This document shows, in pieces, positions 17,767-26,814 of a stretch of 64,000 bases of DNA (positions are counted from its first letter, which is position 1; each line of letters opens with the position of its first letter). This stretch comes from Pseudomonas sp. ZH-FAD (lineage in GTDB: Bacteria > Pseudomonadota > Gammaproteobacteria > Pseudomonadales > Pseudomonadaceae), in NCBI RefSeq assembly GCF_002803095.1, contig NZ_PGLR01000006.1, positions 1 to 64,000 of the forward strand, given 5' to 3'. A program made the position numbers and the translations under genes. The notes below the pieces were generated by a model, which saw only the letters and a list, made by a program, of their open reading frames with translations, was not told the origin of the DNA and made no database searches.

Positions 17767-18630
17767 TCAGGCGTTGAGCACCACCGTGCGATTGGCGTTG
17801 AGGAACACGCGGCGATCGATGTGATAACCGACGGCGCGGGCCAGGGTCAGGCATTCGATGTCGCGACCCTTGGCGATCAGGTCTTCGGGATAGTGGGCGT
17901 GATCCACCGCCTCCACACCCTGGGCGATGATCGGCCCCTCGTCGAGGTCGTTGTTGATGTAGTGCGCCGTGGCGCCGACCAGCTTGACGCCCTTCTGGTA
18001 GGCCTGGTGATAGGGCTTGGCGCCCTTGAAGCCGGGCAGCAGCGAGTGGTGAATATTGATCGCCCAGCCGTCCAGCTTGCGGCACAGCTCGGGCGACAGC
18101 ACCTGCATGTAGCGGGCGAGCACCACCAGCTCGGCGCCGGTGTCCTCGATCACCTGCAGCACCTTGCGCTCCTGCGCCGGCTTGTCGGCCGGATCGAGCG
18201 GGAAATGGTGGTAGGGAATGCCGTGCCAGCGCGCCAGCGGTTCGAGATCCGGGTGGTTGGACACCACCGCCACCACGTCCATGGCCAGCTGACCGATGCG
18301 CTGGCGATAGAGCAGATCATTAAGGCAATGGTCGGCCTTGGACACCATCAACACCACCTTGGCGCGGTAGCCCGGCGGGGTCAGCTCGACCTGCATATCG
18401 AAGGGTGCCAGACGCTCGGCCACACCGGCGCGGAAGGCGGCTTCGTCGAAGTCCTGCGGCTGACGGAACTCGACACGGATGAAAAAGCGCGAGGACAACC
18501 GATCATCGAAGCTGTGATGCTCAGTGACGTAGCAGCGCTGCTCGAAGAGAAAGCGCGTCACCGCATCCACGGTGCCGAGCACGCTCGGGCAATGGGCGGT
18601 GAGAATCCAGGTGTCAGGGGTGCGGCTCAT
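17767..18630 (-). CDS. purU: Formyltetrahydrofolate deformylase
   Basis: The protein has 287 residues from the ATG at 18630 (MSRTPDTWILTAHCPSVLG). An N-terminal ACT domain covers about 1-85. A formyltransferase-like hydrolase domain follows with VAVVSNHPDLEPLARW, HHSLLPGFKGAKPYHQAY and DEGPIIAQGVEAVDH. It hydrolyses 10-formyltetrahydrofolate to formate and tetrahydrofolate, regenerating the acceptor that glycine and sarcosine oxidation load with one-carbon units. A longer frame to 18666 lacks a better start. It is downstream of soxG in the same direction, the usual purU place in the Pseudomonas sarcosine cluster. Confidence 0.94.
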   Translation of the reverse strand: MSRTPDTWILTAHCPSVLGTVDAVTRFLFEQRCYVTEHHSFDDRLSSRFFIRVEFRQPQDFDEAAFRAGVAERLAPFDMQVELTPPGYRAKVVLMVSKADHCLNDLLYRQRIGQLAMDVVAVVSNHPDLEPLARWHGIPYHHFPLDPADKPAQERKVLQVIEDTGAELVVLARYMQVLSPELCRKLDGWAINIHHSLLPGFKGAKPYHQAYQKGVKLVGATAHYINNDLDEGPIIAQGVEAVDHAHYPEDLIAKGRDIECLTLARAVGYHIDRRVFLNANRTVVLNA

Positions 18631-18652
18631 GGTAGGGGGCTCCGCTGAATGG

Positions 18653-18738
18653 CTCCCCTCTCCCATTTATGGGAGAGGGGCTGGGGGAGAGGGTAAAGCG
18701 GCCCTCTCCCTAACCCTCTCCTGCAAGCGGGAGAGGGG
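18653..18738. repeat. CTCTCCC/GGGAGAGG hairpin repeats
   Basis: Two adjacent hairpins occur: CCCCTCTCCCATTTATGGGA... and CCCTCTCC...GGGAGAGGGG. They fill the gap between soxG and purU. The same family is found at 22779-22930 and 24230-24320, always inside the sox-gly region. Confidence 0.75.
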
Positions 18739-18754
18739 ACGGTTCGCGTGCGGC

Positions 18755-19384
18755 TCAGGCCTCGACCGCCAACCCATACTCGGCGCTGGCATCCTGCAGC
18801 CACAGCCAGAAGTAGTCGGAGAAGCTGCGGCGGATCACCAGCTCCCAGGTCTCCTCGCCGGTGTGGCGAATCACCAGCTGGGACTTGGCGAACACGGTGC
18901 CCACCGCCTTGCCCACCGGGAAGTTGCTCGGGTGTACGTCGTAGCTGGTCGACTTCATCAGCAGCTCGCGCACCTTCGCCCCGCTCAGCTCCAACAGGGT
19001 CTGCCCGCCGCTGACGTTGACCACCGAGAAGTGCTGACCGTCCAGCGCCGCACGCAGTTTGCGCTCGACCTCGAACTCGCTGCCGCCGGGCACGATCAGC
19101 AGCCACTCGTCCGGGCCCAGCCACTGCAGTGAGGTGTCGCCGTCGGCGACCAGGGTCAGCGCCACCGGCAGCTCCAGGCCCAGGGCCTTGTGCACGCCGC
19201 CAGAGAAGGCGGTGTCGCGGGCGTCGCCACGGATCACCAGGTGACCGCGCAGCTTCTTCTCGCGCAGGGTGATGCCGGCGTTGTTGCGCCCCTTGCCGAC
19301 CAGTTCGTGCAGGCCGGCATGGTGCAGCGGCGATTGCCCGGCGATGTCGGCGGGACGTTGCTGATAGACGTTGACGTTAGACAT
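18755..19384 (-). CDS. soxG: Sarcosine oxidase gamma subunit
   Basis: The protein has 209 residues from the ATG at 19384 (MSNVNVYQQRPADIAG). It is a GcvT-fold subunit with LQWLGPDEWLLIVPGG near residue 95 and VVNVSGGQTLLELSGAK near 125. It is part of the heterotetrameric sarcosine oxidase that converts sarcosine, oxygen and tetrahydrofolate to glycine, peroxide and methylene-THF. The start lies inside the soxA 3' end (8-base overlap), so the two are translationally coupled. The longer open frame to 19408 is not needed. Confidence 0.93.
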   Translation of the reverse strand: MSNVNVYQQRPADIAGQSPLHHAGLHELVGKGRNNAGITLREKKLRGHLVIRGDARDTAFSGGVHKALGLELPVALTLVADGDTSLQWLGPDEWLLIVPGGSEFEVERKLRAALDGQHFSVVNVSGGQTLLELSGAKVRELLMKSTSYDVHPSNFPVGKAVGTVFAKSQLVIRHTGEETWELVIRRSFSDYFWLWLQDASAEYGLAVEA

Positions 19385-22300
19385 TCTGGCGATCCCCTTT
19401 CGGGTCATAGAACACGGAGCTGCAGATTTCGGCTTCGATCACGCTGCCATCGGCCAGTGGCGCGAACACGCGCTCGCCCATGCGCTTGAGGCCGCCCTTG
19501 ACCACCGCCATGGCGAAGCTGTAGCCCATAGCCGCGCTCATGTAGCTGGAGGTGACGTGACCGACCATCTGCATCGGGATGGACTGTTTCGGGTCGAACA
19601 CCAGTTGCGCACCTTCCGGCAGCACCTGGTTCGGGTTGACCGGTTTCAGCCCGACCAGCTGCTTGCGGTCTTCGCGCAGGCAGTCGGCGCGGTTCATGCC
19701 ACGCTTGCCGATCCAGGAGAAAGGTTTGGTGCGACCGACGCACCAGCCCATGTTGAGGTCGTCCGGGGTCACCGAGGCGTCGGTGTCCTGGCCGACGATG
19801 ATGAAGCCTTTCTCGGCACGCAGCACGTGCATGGTCTCGGTACCGTAGGGGGTCAGGTCGAATTCCTTGCCGGCCTCGATGATCTGCTCCCACACGCCCA
19901 GGGCGTAGTCGGCCTGCACGTTCACCTCGTAGCTCAGCTCGCCGGTGAAAGAGATGCGGAACACCCGCGCCGGCACGCCACCGACCAGGCCTTCCTTCCA
20001 GCTCATGAACGGGAAGGCGTCCTTGTCCAGGTCGATGTCGGTGACCTTGGCCAGCAGCTTGCGGCTGTTGGGGCCGGACAGGGTCATGGTCGCCCAGTGG
20101 TCGGTGACCGAGGTGAAGTACACCTTCAGCTCCGGCCATTCGGTCTGGTGGTAGATCTCCAGCCATTCCATCACCCGCGCCGCGCCGCCAGTGGTGGTGG
20201 TCATGACGAAATGGTTGTCGGCCAGACAGGCGGTAACGCCGTCGTCGAAGACCATGCCGTCTTCCTTGCACATCAGACCGTAGCGCGCCTTGCCCACGTC
20301 CAGCTTGGTCCAGGCGTTGGTGTAGACGCGATTGAGGAACTCGCGCGCATCCGGGCCCTGGATGTCGATCTTGCCCAGGGTCGAGGCATCGAGGATGCCC
20401 ACACTGTTGCGTACGGCCAGGCATTCACGGGCCACGGCGGCGTGCAGATCCTCGCCATTTTTCGGGAAGTACCAGGGGCGCTTCCACTGGCCGACGTCCT
20501 CGAACTCGGCGCCGTTCTTCACGTGCCAGGCCTGCATCGCGGTGTAGCGCTTGGCATCGAACAGCTCGCCACAGTGGCGACCGGCCACAGCACCGAAAGT
20601 CACCGGCGTGTAGTTCGGGCGGAACATGGTAGTGCCCATCTGCGGGATGCTGATGCCCATCGAACGCGCGGCGATGGCCAGACCGTTGATGTTGCCCAGC
20701 TTGCCCTGGTCGGTGCCAAAGCCCAGTGCGGTGTAACGCTTGACGTGCTCGACCGACTCGAAGCCTTCACGCGTTGCCAGCTCGATGCCGGCCGCGGTGA
20801 CGTCGTTCTGCAGGTCGACGAACTGCTTCGGCGCACGCGCAGTGGACTTGTCGTGCGGTACCTGAAACAGCGCCAGCATCGGCTCTTCCTGACGCACCTC
20901 GGCCTGTGGCAGGCTGCCACTGACGGCCTTGTAGCCAGCCTCGGCAGCCGCCTTGGCGCCCGCCTCGAAGCCATTGGCAAGCACGTCGCCGAGGGCGAAC
21001 ACGCCATTCACCGCACCGGCGTCGATGCGCTGCTGGATGCCGTTGCCCGGCCCCGGCACGAAACCGAGGATGTCCTCGCGCCATTCGGGGCGACCGCCCA
21101 GGTGCGACGCCAGATGCACCACCGGGCTGTAGCCACCGGAGCTGACGATCAGGTCGCAGTCCAGCACTTCGCCAGGGCTGGTGACCTTGTGTGCCTTGGC
21201 ATCGATGGCGCAGATACGCGCACCGGTCACGCGCTTGCTGCCACGTGCCTCGACCACTGCGCTGCCGGTGAGGATGCGCACACCACGCGCACGTGCTTCC
21301 TCGACCCAGCTGCCGCGCGGGTTGCTGCGGGCATCGGCGACAGCCACCACCTTGCGCCCGGCATCGAGCCAGTCGAGCACCACGCGGTAGGCGTAATCGT
21401 TGTTGGTCGACAACACCAGTTCCTGCCCTGGCGCCACGCCATAACGACGCACGTAGGTCGACACGGCGCCAGCCAGCATGTTGCCGGGCACGTCGTTGTT
21501 GGCGTACACCAGCGGCCGCTCGTGGGCGCCACTGGCCAACACCACACGCTTGGCACGCACGCGGTGCATGCGCTGACGGGCCTGGCCCATCGGCGCGGTT
21601 TCACCGAGGTGGTCGGTAAGGCGTTGGTGGATGGTGAGGAAGTTGTGGTCGTGGTAGCCATTGACCGTGGCCCGCGAGAGCAGGGTCACTTCCGGCAGCG
21701 TCTTCAGCTCGGCGATGGCCTGCGCCACCCAGTCGGCAGCAGGCTTACCGTCGAGGGTCTCGCGGGTGTCGAGCAGGCTGCCGCCGAACTCTTCCTGTTC
21801 ATCGGCAAGGATCACCCGCGCACCGCTACGGCCAGCAGCCAGCGCGGCGGCGAGACCGGCAGGGCCGGCGCCGACGACCAGCACGTCGCAGTACTGGTTG
21901 AGCTGGTCGTAGATGTCCGGGTCGACCTCGGTGGGCGAACGACCTAAGCCTGCGGCCTTGCGGATGTACTTCTCATAGGTCATCCACAGGTTCTGCGGAT
22001 ACATGAAGGTCTTGTAGTAGAAACCGGGCGGCATCATGCCGCCGCCAACCTTGCCGAGGATGCCCATCAGGTCGGTGTTGACGCTCGGCCAGCCGTTGGT
22101 GCTGTTGGCCACCAGACCGCTGTATAGCGCCTGCTGGGTGGCGCGCACGTTGGGGATCTGCGCCGCTTCGGTGGAACCGATCTGCAGCACGGCATTGGGC
22201 TCTTCGCTACCGGCTGCGACGATGCCGCGCGGCCGCGAATACTTGAAGCTACGACCGACGATGTCGACGCCATTGGCCAGCAGCGCTGCGGCCAGGCTGT

Positions 22301-22400
22301 CGCCGGCGTAACCCTGGTAGGTCTGGCCATTGAAGGTGAAGCTCAGCGCCTGGCTACGGTCGATGCGACCACCCTTGGCAAGACGATTGACCTGACTCAT
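19377..22400 (-). CDS. soxA: Sarcosine oxidase alpha subunit
   Basis: This 1007-residue subunit is close to the usual length. It opens with MSQVNRLAKGGRIDRSQ and an N-terminal 2Fe-2S-like fold. The NAD-binding Rossmann motif is VLVVGAGPAGLAAALAAGRS near residue 172. The C-terminal half is an aminomethyltransferase (GcvT) domain with LDASTLGKIDIQGPDA and FSWIGKRGMNRADC that passes the methylene group to tetrahydrofolate. The start at 22400 overlaps the soxD stop by four bases. A large plus-strand open frame over this gene (19371-21947) is only its GC-rich mirror. Confidence 0.96.
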   Translation of the reverse strand: MSQVNRLAKGGRIDRSQALSFTFNGQTYQGYAGDSLAAALLANGVDIVGRSFKYSRPRGIVAAGSEEPNAVLQIGSTEAAQIPNVRATQQALYSGLVANSTNGWPSVNTDLMGILGKVGGGMMPPGFYYKTFMYPQNLWMTYEKYIRKAAGLGRSPTEVDPDIYDQLNQYCDVLVVGAGPAGLAAALAAGRSGARVILADEQEEFGGSLLDTRETLDGKPAADWVAQAIAELKTLPEVTLLSRATVNGYHDHNFLTIHQRLTDHLGETAPMGQARQRMHRVRAKRVVLASGAHERPLVYANNDVPGNMLAGAVSTYVRRYGVAPGQELVLSTNNDYAYRVVLDWLDAGRKVVAVADARSNPRGSWVEEARARGVRILTGSAVVEARGSKRVTGARICAIDAKAHKVTSPGEVLDCDLIVSSGGYSPVVHLASHLGGRPEWREDILGFVPGPGNGIQQRIDAGAVNGVFALGDVLANGFEAGAKAAAEAGYKAVSGSLPQAEVRQEEPMLALFQVPHDKSTARAPKQFVDLQNDVTAAGIELATREGFESVEHVKRYTALGFGTDQGKLGNINGLAIAARSMGISIPQMGTTMFRPNYTPVTFGAVAGRHCGELFDAKRYTAMQAWHVKNGAEFEDVGQWKRPWYFPKNGEDLHAAVARECLAVRNSVGILDASTLGKIDIQGPDAREFLNRVYTNAWTKLDVGKARYGLMCKEDGMVFDDGVTACLADNHFVMTTTTGGAARVMEWLEIYHQTEWPELKVYFTSVTDHWATMTLSGPNSRKLLAKVTDIDLDKDAFPFMSWKEGLVGGVPARVFRISFTGELSYEVNVQADYALGVWEQIIEAGKEFDLTPYGTETMHVLRAEKGFIIVGQDTDASVTPDDLNMGWCVGRTKPFSWIGKRGMNRADCLREDRKQLVGLKPVNPNQVLPEGAQLVFDPKQSIPMQMVGHVTSSYMSAAMGYSFAMAVVKGGLKRMGERVFAPLADGSVIEAEICSSVFYDPKGDRQNV

Positions 22401-22723
22401 GCCGTTACTCCTTCTGCCACGGCTTGCTTGTCGGTGGCCCCGACTGCGGTGACCGAAGGCTTCTCGCCGACCTTGTAGGTCTCGAGGATCTCGTAGGTCA
22501 CGGTGTGGCGGGTGGCGTTGAAATACTTGCGGCAACCGGCTGCGTGCACCCACAGCTCATGGTGGATACCACGCGGGTTGTCGCGGAAGAACATGTACTC
22601 GCCCCACTCTGCATCGCTGCAGGCATCGGGATCGAGCGGGCGAGCGATGTGCGCCTGGCCCTTGGCGTGGAATTCCTCTTCGGAGCGCAGTTCGCCACAG
22701 TAGGGGCAGAAGATGTGCAGCAT
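22397..22723 (-). CDS. soxD: Sarcosine oxidase delta subunit
   Basis: This 108-residue zinc-binding subunit opens with MLHIFCPYCGELRSEEEF, whose CPYC is half of the zinc site. HELWVHAAGCRKYFNATRHT supplies further ligands. It stabilises the alpha-gamma core of sarcosine oxidase. The ATG at 22723 is chosen because the family starts at MLHI; upstream in-frame sequence belongs to the repeat-bearing gap. It overlaps soxA by ATGA and is separated from soxB by 234 bp of hairpins. Confidence 0.94.
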   Translation of the reverse strand: MLHIFCPYCGELRSEEEFHAKGQAHIARPLDPDACSDAEWGEYMFFRDNPRGIHHELWVHAAGCRKYFNATRHTVTYEILETYKVGEKPSVTAVGATDKQAVAEGVTA

Positions 22724-22778
22724 GTTGGCCTCCTGAAACGCTTCCCCGCTCGCAGATGCCAACGGGGTTTATCTTGCC

Positions 22779-22930
22779 TCCCCTCTCCCTTCGGGAGAGG
22801 GGCTGGGGGAGAAGGTTTTTGTCTCCCCTCTCCCACTTGTGGGAGAGGGGTCGGGGGAGAGGGCATTCGGTGTTGGCCGCCGACCCTCTCCCGCCCTTCG
22901 GGCACCCTCTCCCGCAAGCGGGAGAGGGTC
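22779..22930. repeat. Four tandem CTCTCCC hairpins between soxB and soxD
   Basis: The gap carries CCCCTCTCCCTTCGGGAGAG, then CCCCTCTCCCACTTGTGGGA, then ACCCTCTCCCGCCCTTCGGG and CCCTCTCCCGCAAGCGGGAG. Each is a stem-loop of 6-9 bp. Their position inside one operon suggests effects on message stability or on subunit ratio. Confidence 0.8.
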
Positions 22931-22957
22931 ATCAGATGTCGCGCTGCGCGCGAACTT

Positions 22958-24208
22958 TTAATGAGCCACGGCAGCGGCGCCGTGCTCGTCAATCAGTGCA
23001 CCAGTGTGGAAACGGTCGATGGAGAACGGCTTGGCCAGTGGGTGCATTTCACCCTTGGCCAGGCTGGCGGCGAACACGTGACCCGAACCCGGCGTGGCCT
23101 TGAAGCCACCAGTACCCCAACCGCAGTTGAAGAACAGGTTGTCCACCGGGGTCTTGGAAATGATCGGGCAGGCGTCCGGGCTGGTATCGACGATGCCGCC
23201 CCACTGGCGATTCATGCGCACCCGCGAGAGCACCGGGAACATCTCGACGATGGCCTGCAGGGTGTGCTCGATGGTGCCGTAGGAGCCGCGCTGCCCGTAG
23301 CCGTTGTAGCCGTCGATGCCGGCGCCGATGACCAGGTCGCCCTTGTCCGACTGACTGATGTAACCGTGCACGGCGTTGGACATGATCACGCTGTCGATGA
23401 TCGGCTTGATCGGCTCGGATACCAGCGCCTGCAGCGGGTGGGATTCCAGCGGCAGGCGGAAACCGGCGAGCCCCGCCATATGCCCGGAGTTACCGGCAGT
23501 GACCACACCGACGCGCTTGGCACCGATGAAGCCCTTGTTGGTTTCCACACCGATCACCGCACCGTTCTGCTTGCGGAAACCGGTCACCTCGGTGTTCTGG
23601 ATCAGATCGACGCCCAGAGCATCAGCGGCACGTGCGTAGCCCCAGGCCACGGCGTCATGACGGGCGACGCCGCCGCGACGCTGCACGGTGGAGCCCATCA
23701 CCGGATAACGGGAGTTCTTGCTGCAGTCGAGGTAGGGAATTTCCTCGGCTACCTGCTTGGCGTCCAGCAGTTCGCCATCCACGCCGTTGAGACGGTTGGC
23801 GCTGACGCGGCGCTCGGCGTCACGCATGTCCTGCAGGGTGTGACAGAGGTTGTAGACGCCACGCTGGGAGAACATGACGTTGTAGTTGATGTCCTGCGAC
23901 AGACCTTCCCACAGCTTCATGGCGTGTTCGTAGAGCTGCGCGGACTCGTCCCACAGGTAGTTGGAACGCACGATGGTTGTATTGCGCGCGGTGTTGCCGC
24001 CGCCGAGCCAGCCCTTCTCGACCACGGCGACGTTCTTCACGCCGAATTCCTTGGCCAGGTAATAGGCCGTGGCCAGACCGTGGCCGCCACCGCCGACGAT
24101 GACCACGTCGTACACCGGCTTGGGCGTCGGGTTGCGCCACATGCGCTGCCAGTTCTCATGGTGGCTGAACGAGTGCTTGAACAGGCCGAAGCCGGAATAA
24201 CGTTGCAT
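22958..24208 (-). CDS. soxB: Sarcosine oxidase beta subunit
   Basis: This 416-residue FAD-dependent oxidoreductase of the DadA type has the dinucleotide motif [20 protein letters not shown] near residue 35. The family segment [19 protein letters not shown] follows near 65, where covalent flavin attachment occurs in this enzyme class. It carries out the oxidation of sarcosine. The ATG at 24208 follows AGGAGCCTCCTT. It is the first subunit gene, downstream of glyA across a repeat-containing 119-bp gap. Confidence 0.95.
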   Translation of the reverse strand: MQRYSGFGLFKHSFSHHENWQRMWRNPTPKPVYDVVIVGGGGHGLATAYYLAKEFGVKNVAVVEKGWLGGGNTARNTTIVRSNYLWDESAQLYEHAMKLWEGLSQDINYNVMFSQRGVYNLCHTLQDMRDAERRVSANRLNGVDGELLDAKQVAEEIPYLDCSKNSRYPVMGSTVQRRGGVARHDAVAWGYARAADALGVDLIQNTEVTGFRKQNGAVIGVETNKGFIGAKRVGVVTAGNSGHMAGLAGFRLPLESHPLQALVSEPIKPIIDSVIMSNAVHGYISQSDKGDLVIGAGIDGYNGYGQRGSYGTIEHTLQAIVEMFPVLSRVRMNRQWGGIVDTSPDACPIISKTPVDNLFFNCGWGTGGFKATPGSGHVFAASLAKGEMHPLAKPFSIDRFHTGALIDEHGAAAVAH

Positions 24209-24229
24209 AAGGAGGCTCCTGAATTCTGT

Positions 24230-24320
24230 TCCCCTCCCTCTGGGAGAGGGGCTAGGGGTGAGGGGCCGACGCCAGCGCCCTCACCCGCCCTGCGGGCACC
24301 CTCTCCCCGAGGGAGAGGGG
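24230..24320. repeat. CTCTCCC hairpin repeats between glyA and soxB
   Basis: CCCCTCCCTCTGGGAGAGGG at 24230-24250 forms one stem-loop, and CACCCTCTCCCCGAGGGAGA at the other end forms another. They are separated by a CCTCACCCGCCC segment. It is the same family as 18653 and 22779 and sits 8 bp after the glyA stop. Confidence 0.75.
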
Positions 24321-24327
24321 TAACCTG

Positions 24328-25581
24328 TCAGCGATACACCGGATAATCCGCGCAAAGCCCGGCCACCAGCTTGGCCACCTGCGCCTCGACATCGGCATCG
24401 CCAAGGTGGTCGAGGATGTCGCAGATCCAGCCGGCCAGCGCCTGGCACTGAGCGACCTTGAAGCCACGGGTGGTCACCGCCGGCGTGCCGATACGAATGC
24501 CCGAGGTCACGAACGGCGACTGCGGGTCGTTGGGCACAGCGTTCTTGTTCACGGTGATACCGGCACGGCCAAGGGCAGCATCGGCCTCCTTGCCGGTCAG
24601 GCCCTGCTTGATCAGGCTGAGCAGGAACAGGTGGTTGTCGGTGCCGCCGGACACCACTTCGTAGCCACGCTCGATGAACACCTTGGCCATGGCCTGAGCG
24701 TTGTCGATGACCTGCTGCTGGTAGGCCTTGAACTCCGGCTCCATGGCCTCCTTGAAGCACACCGCCTTGGCCGCAATCACGTGCATCAGCGGGCCACCCT
24801 GGGCGCCGGGGAAGACGGCGGAGTTGAGCTTCTTCTCGATCTCTTCGTTGGCCTTGGCCAGGATCAGGCCGCCGCGCGGGCCGCGCAGGGTCTTGTGCGT
24901 GGTGGTGGTGACCACGTCGGCAAAGGGAATCGGGTTCGGGTACAGACCCGCAGCGACCAGGCCCGCCACGTGCGCCATATCGACGAACAGTAGCGCGCCG
25001 ACCTTATCGGCGATGGCGCGAAAGCGCGGGAAGTCGAGGGTCTTGGAGTAGGCGGAGAAGCCGGCGACGATGATCTTCGGTTTGTGCTCCACGGCCAGGC
25101 GCTCGACCTCGTCGTAGTCGATCAGCCCGGTGGCGGTGTCCAGGCCGTACTGCACGGCGTTGTAGAGCTTGCCCGAGGACGACACCTTGGCGCCGTGGGT
25201 CAGGTGGCCGCCGTGGGCCAGGCTCATGCCGAGGATGGTGTCGCCGGCATTGAGCAGCGCCAGGTACACGGCGCTGTTGGCCGAAGAGCCGGAGTGCGGC
25301 TGGACGTTGGCGTAATCGGCGCCGAACAGAGCCTTGGCGCGGTCGATGGCCAGCTGCTCGACCTTGTCAACGTACTCGCAGCCACCGTAATAACGCTTGC
25401 CCGGATAACCTTCGGCGTATTTGTTGGTCAGGCCGCTGCCCTGCGCTTCCATCACCCGCTGGCTGCAGTAGTTCTCCGAGGCGATCAGCTCGATGTGCTC
25501 TTCCTGGCGGCGTTCTTCCTGATCGATCGCCGCGAGCAACTCGTCGTCGTAACCCTGAATCTGATCCTGCTTGCTGAACAT
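24328..25581 (-). CDS. glyA: Serine hydroxymethyltransferase
   Basis: This 417-residue PLP enzyme has the normal family length. It starts [20 protein letters not shown]. It contains [20 protein letters not shown] near residue 33 and the PLP lysine in [16 protein letters not shown] near 225. It interconverts glycine and serine with methylene-THF. Here it consumes the products of sarcosine oxidation, so it is the glyA copy dedicated to betaine breakdown. The start at 25581 is preceded by GGAGAG. A longer open frame to 25779 has no support. It leads the sox operon; the 694-bp region upstream presumably carries its promoter. Confidence 0.95.
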   Translation of the reverse strand: MFSKQDQIQGYDDELLAAIDQEERRQEEHIELIASENYCSQRVMEAQGSGLTNKYAEGYPGKRYYGGCEYVDKVEQLAIDRAKALFGADYANVQPHSGSSANSAVYLALLNAGDTILGMSLAHGGHLTHGAKVSSSGKLYNAVQYGLDTATGLIDYDEVERLAVEHKPKIIVAGFSAYSKTLDFPRFRAIADKVGALLFVDMAHVAGLVAAGLYPNPIPFADVVTTTTHKTLRGPRGGLILAKANEEIEKKLNSAVFPGAQGGPLMHVIAAKAVCFKEAMEPEFKAYQQQVIDNAQAMAKVFIERGYEVVSGGTDNHLFLLSLIKQGLTGKEADAALGRAGITVNKNAVPNDPQSPFVTSGIRIGTPAVTTRGFKVAQCQALAGWICDILDHLGDADVEAQVAKLVAGLCADYPVYR

Positions 25582-26275
25582 CTCGACTCTCCTGCAGCGC
25601 CTATGGGCGGCGGTCTTGGACGGGCGGGCCAGCAAGGCCCTGTGCAGCGATGGTAGGGCCGCCCCTGCCCCCTCAAATGCCTGCCAACGCCGCGAGAGCA
25701 TTCGTTTGCGACATGGCCTTGTCGCAATCAGGCGCGTCGCGGGTGCGCCGCTGGTTTGCACACAGATCACGGGGATCAAGCTGTGGATAAGCCGTGCATA
25801 GCGCGCGTCACCCCAACAGCTGCAAGGGTTTCCTGGCAGCGGTCATTTCCTGATCGATATCAAGCAGTTAACAATGCAGACCATGCACAGAAGCGGTGGA
25901 CTAGCCTGTGGAAAAGCTGTCAGCAGATGGCTGCCGCCCTCGCCAGCGCTGCTCATGAGGGCGCTGTTCGATATCCATACACGCACGCAGGCTCCCTGGC
26001 TTATCCACCAGCGACATGAACGAGAGGCAGGTATCGGTTGGGGATATGCACAGAAGATGTGGATGAAACTGTGCATAGGCTGTTCGACGAGGGCGCGCGC
26101 CCAGCACCACCGCGGCCTGCCGGGAGACGACTAAAAATCGAACAGGATCAAGGAGATAGATCAGGCTTGTGCACAAATACTGTGGGCGGCGCTGTGCATG
26201 GCCTGTGGAAACATGGCGCCAGGCCAGGGCCCATGGGGCTCCAGCGCCAGCGCCTGCTATTTGCTCAACGACGCC
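25582..26275. other. Long intergenic region with DnaA-box-like repeats
   Basis: No gene is supported in these 694 bp; the small open frames lack ribosome sites and conserved features. It contains a perfect TGTGGATAA at 25782-25790 and related 9-mers TGTGGAAAA (25907), TTATCCACC (26001), TGTGGATGA (26058) and TGTGGAAAC (26204). Several are preceded by GCACAGA or GTGCATA. The glyA promoter must lie at its left end. No sigma-54 site or clear operator was recognised. Confidence 0.55.
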
Positions 26276-26575
26276 TTACGGCTTGAGCTTTTCAGCACAG
26301 CTGCTGGAGGCATTCACCAGACGCTGCTGCATGGCAGGGTCAGGCGGGGACTGGCGGCTGATTTCCTGCAATTCAGCTTCACTGAATTCCTGGCTGACCT
26401 TGGTCGCAGCACAGTCGCAATAAGCGCGCAATTGTGGCTCCTCGTAGCCTGCCGGTGCGCCAGCGATGCACTGCTGAACGAACTCGGTCTTGGCATTATC
26501 CGACCACTCAGCGGCGGAAACGGGCAGCGCCACGGCCAGCGGCAGGGCAAGGGCGAGCAGGTGACGATAAGTCAT
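26276..26575 (-). CDS. Small secreted four-cysteine protein
   Basis: I do not recognise a named family for this 99-residue protein. A signal peptide (MTYRHLLALALPLAVALPVS, cleaved before AEWSD) is followed by a mature part of about 75 residues. That part has four cysteines: one in QQCIAG, two in AYCDCAATK and one in SSSCAEK, likely two disulfides in the periplasm. A good ribosome site (AGAAGGAG) precedes the ATG at 26575. It is divergent from ltaA and downstream of nothing obvious. The betaine-cluster setting suggests co-inheritance but no function follows from it. Confidence 0.75.
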   Translation of the reverse strand: MTYRHLLALALPLAVALPVSAAEWSDNAKTEFVQQCIAGAPAGYEEPQLRAYCDCAATKVSQEFSEAELQEISRQSPPDPAMQQRLVNASSSCAEKLKP

Positions 26576-26814
26576 GGGAAACTCCTTCTCTTGATTGCGG
26601 AGAGCGGATCGACTGCCGCCCTCTGGTAAGTGTGAACCCCGCTGCAAGCCCCAAGTTCCATCTGCGAGCCGAACGGTTGGCCACGAACCGACCCGGCAGT
26701 ACGCTTCAGCGCAACAACTCGTCGCCGCGACGGACGCCTGACCGCCAGCCGCAGGTTAAAGTGAGCGCTTTGTCGGCAGACCCGCCGGCAGTTTTTTTCA
26801 GAAGGAACGCGCCA

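Noticed and set aside
19371..21947. 858-codon plus-strand open frame
   Set aside because: It is the mirror of soxA in high-GC sequence. It has no ribosome site, no recognisable domain and a repetitive His/Leu/Val/Gly composition typical of antisense frames.
22779..22930. CRISPR-like array
   Set aside because: The repeats are short self-complementary hairpins of unequal spacing without unique spacers, and no cas genes are near.
25582..26275. Replication origin suggested by DnaA-box-like 9-mers
   Set aside because: No dnaA, dnaN, rpmH or gidA neighbours and no A+T-rich unwinding stretch. Only one 9-mer is perfect.
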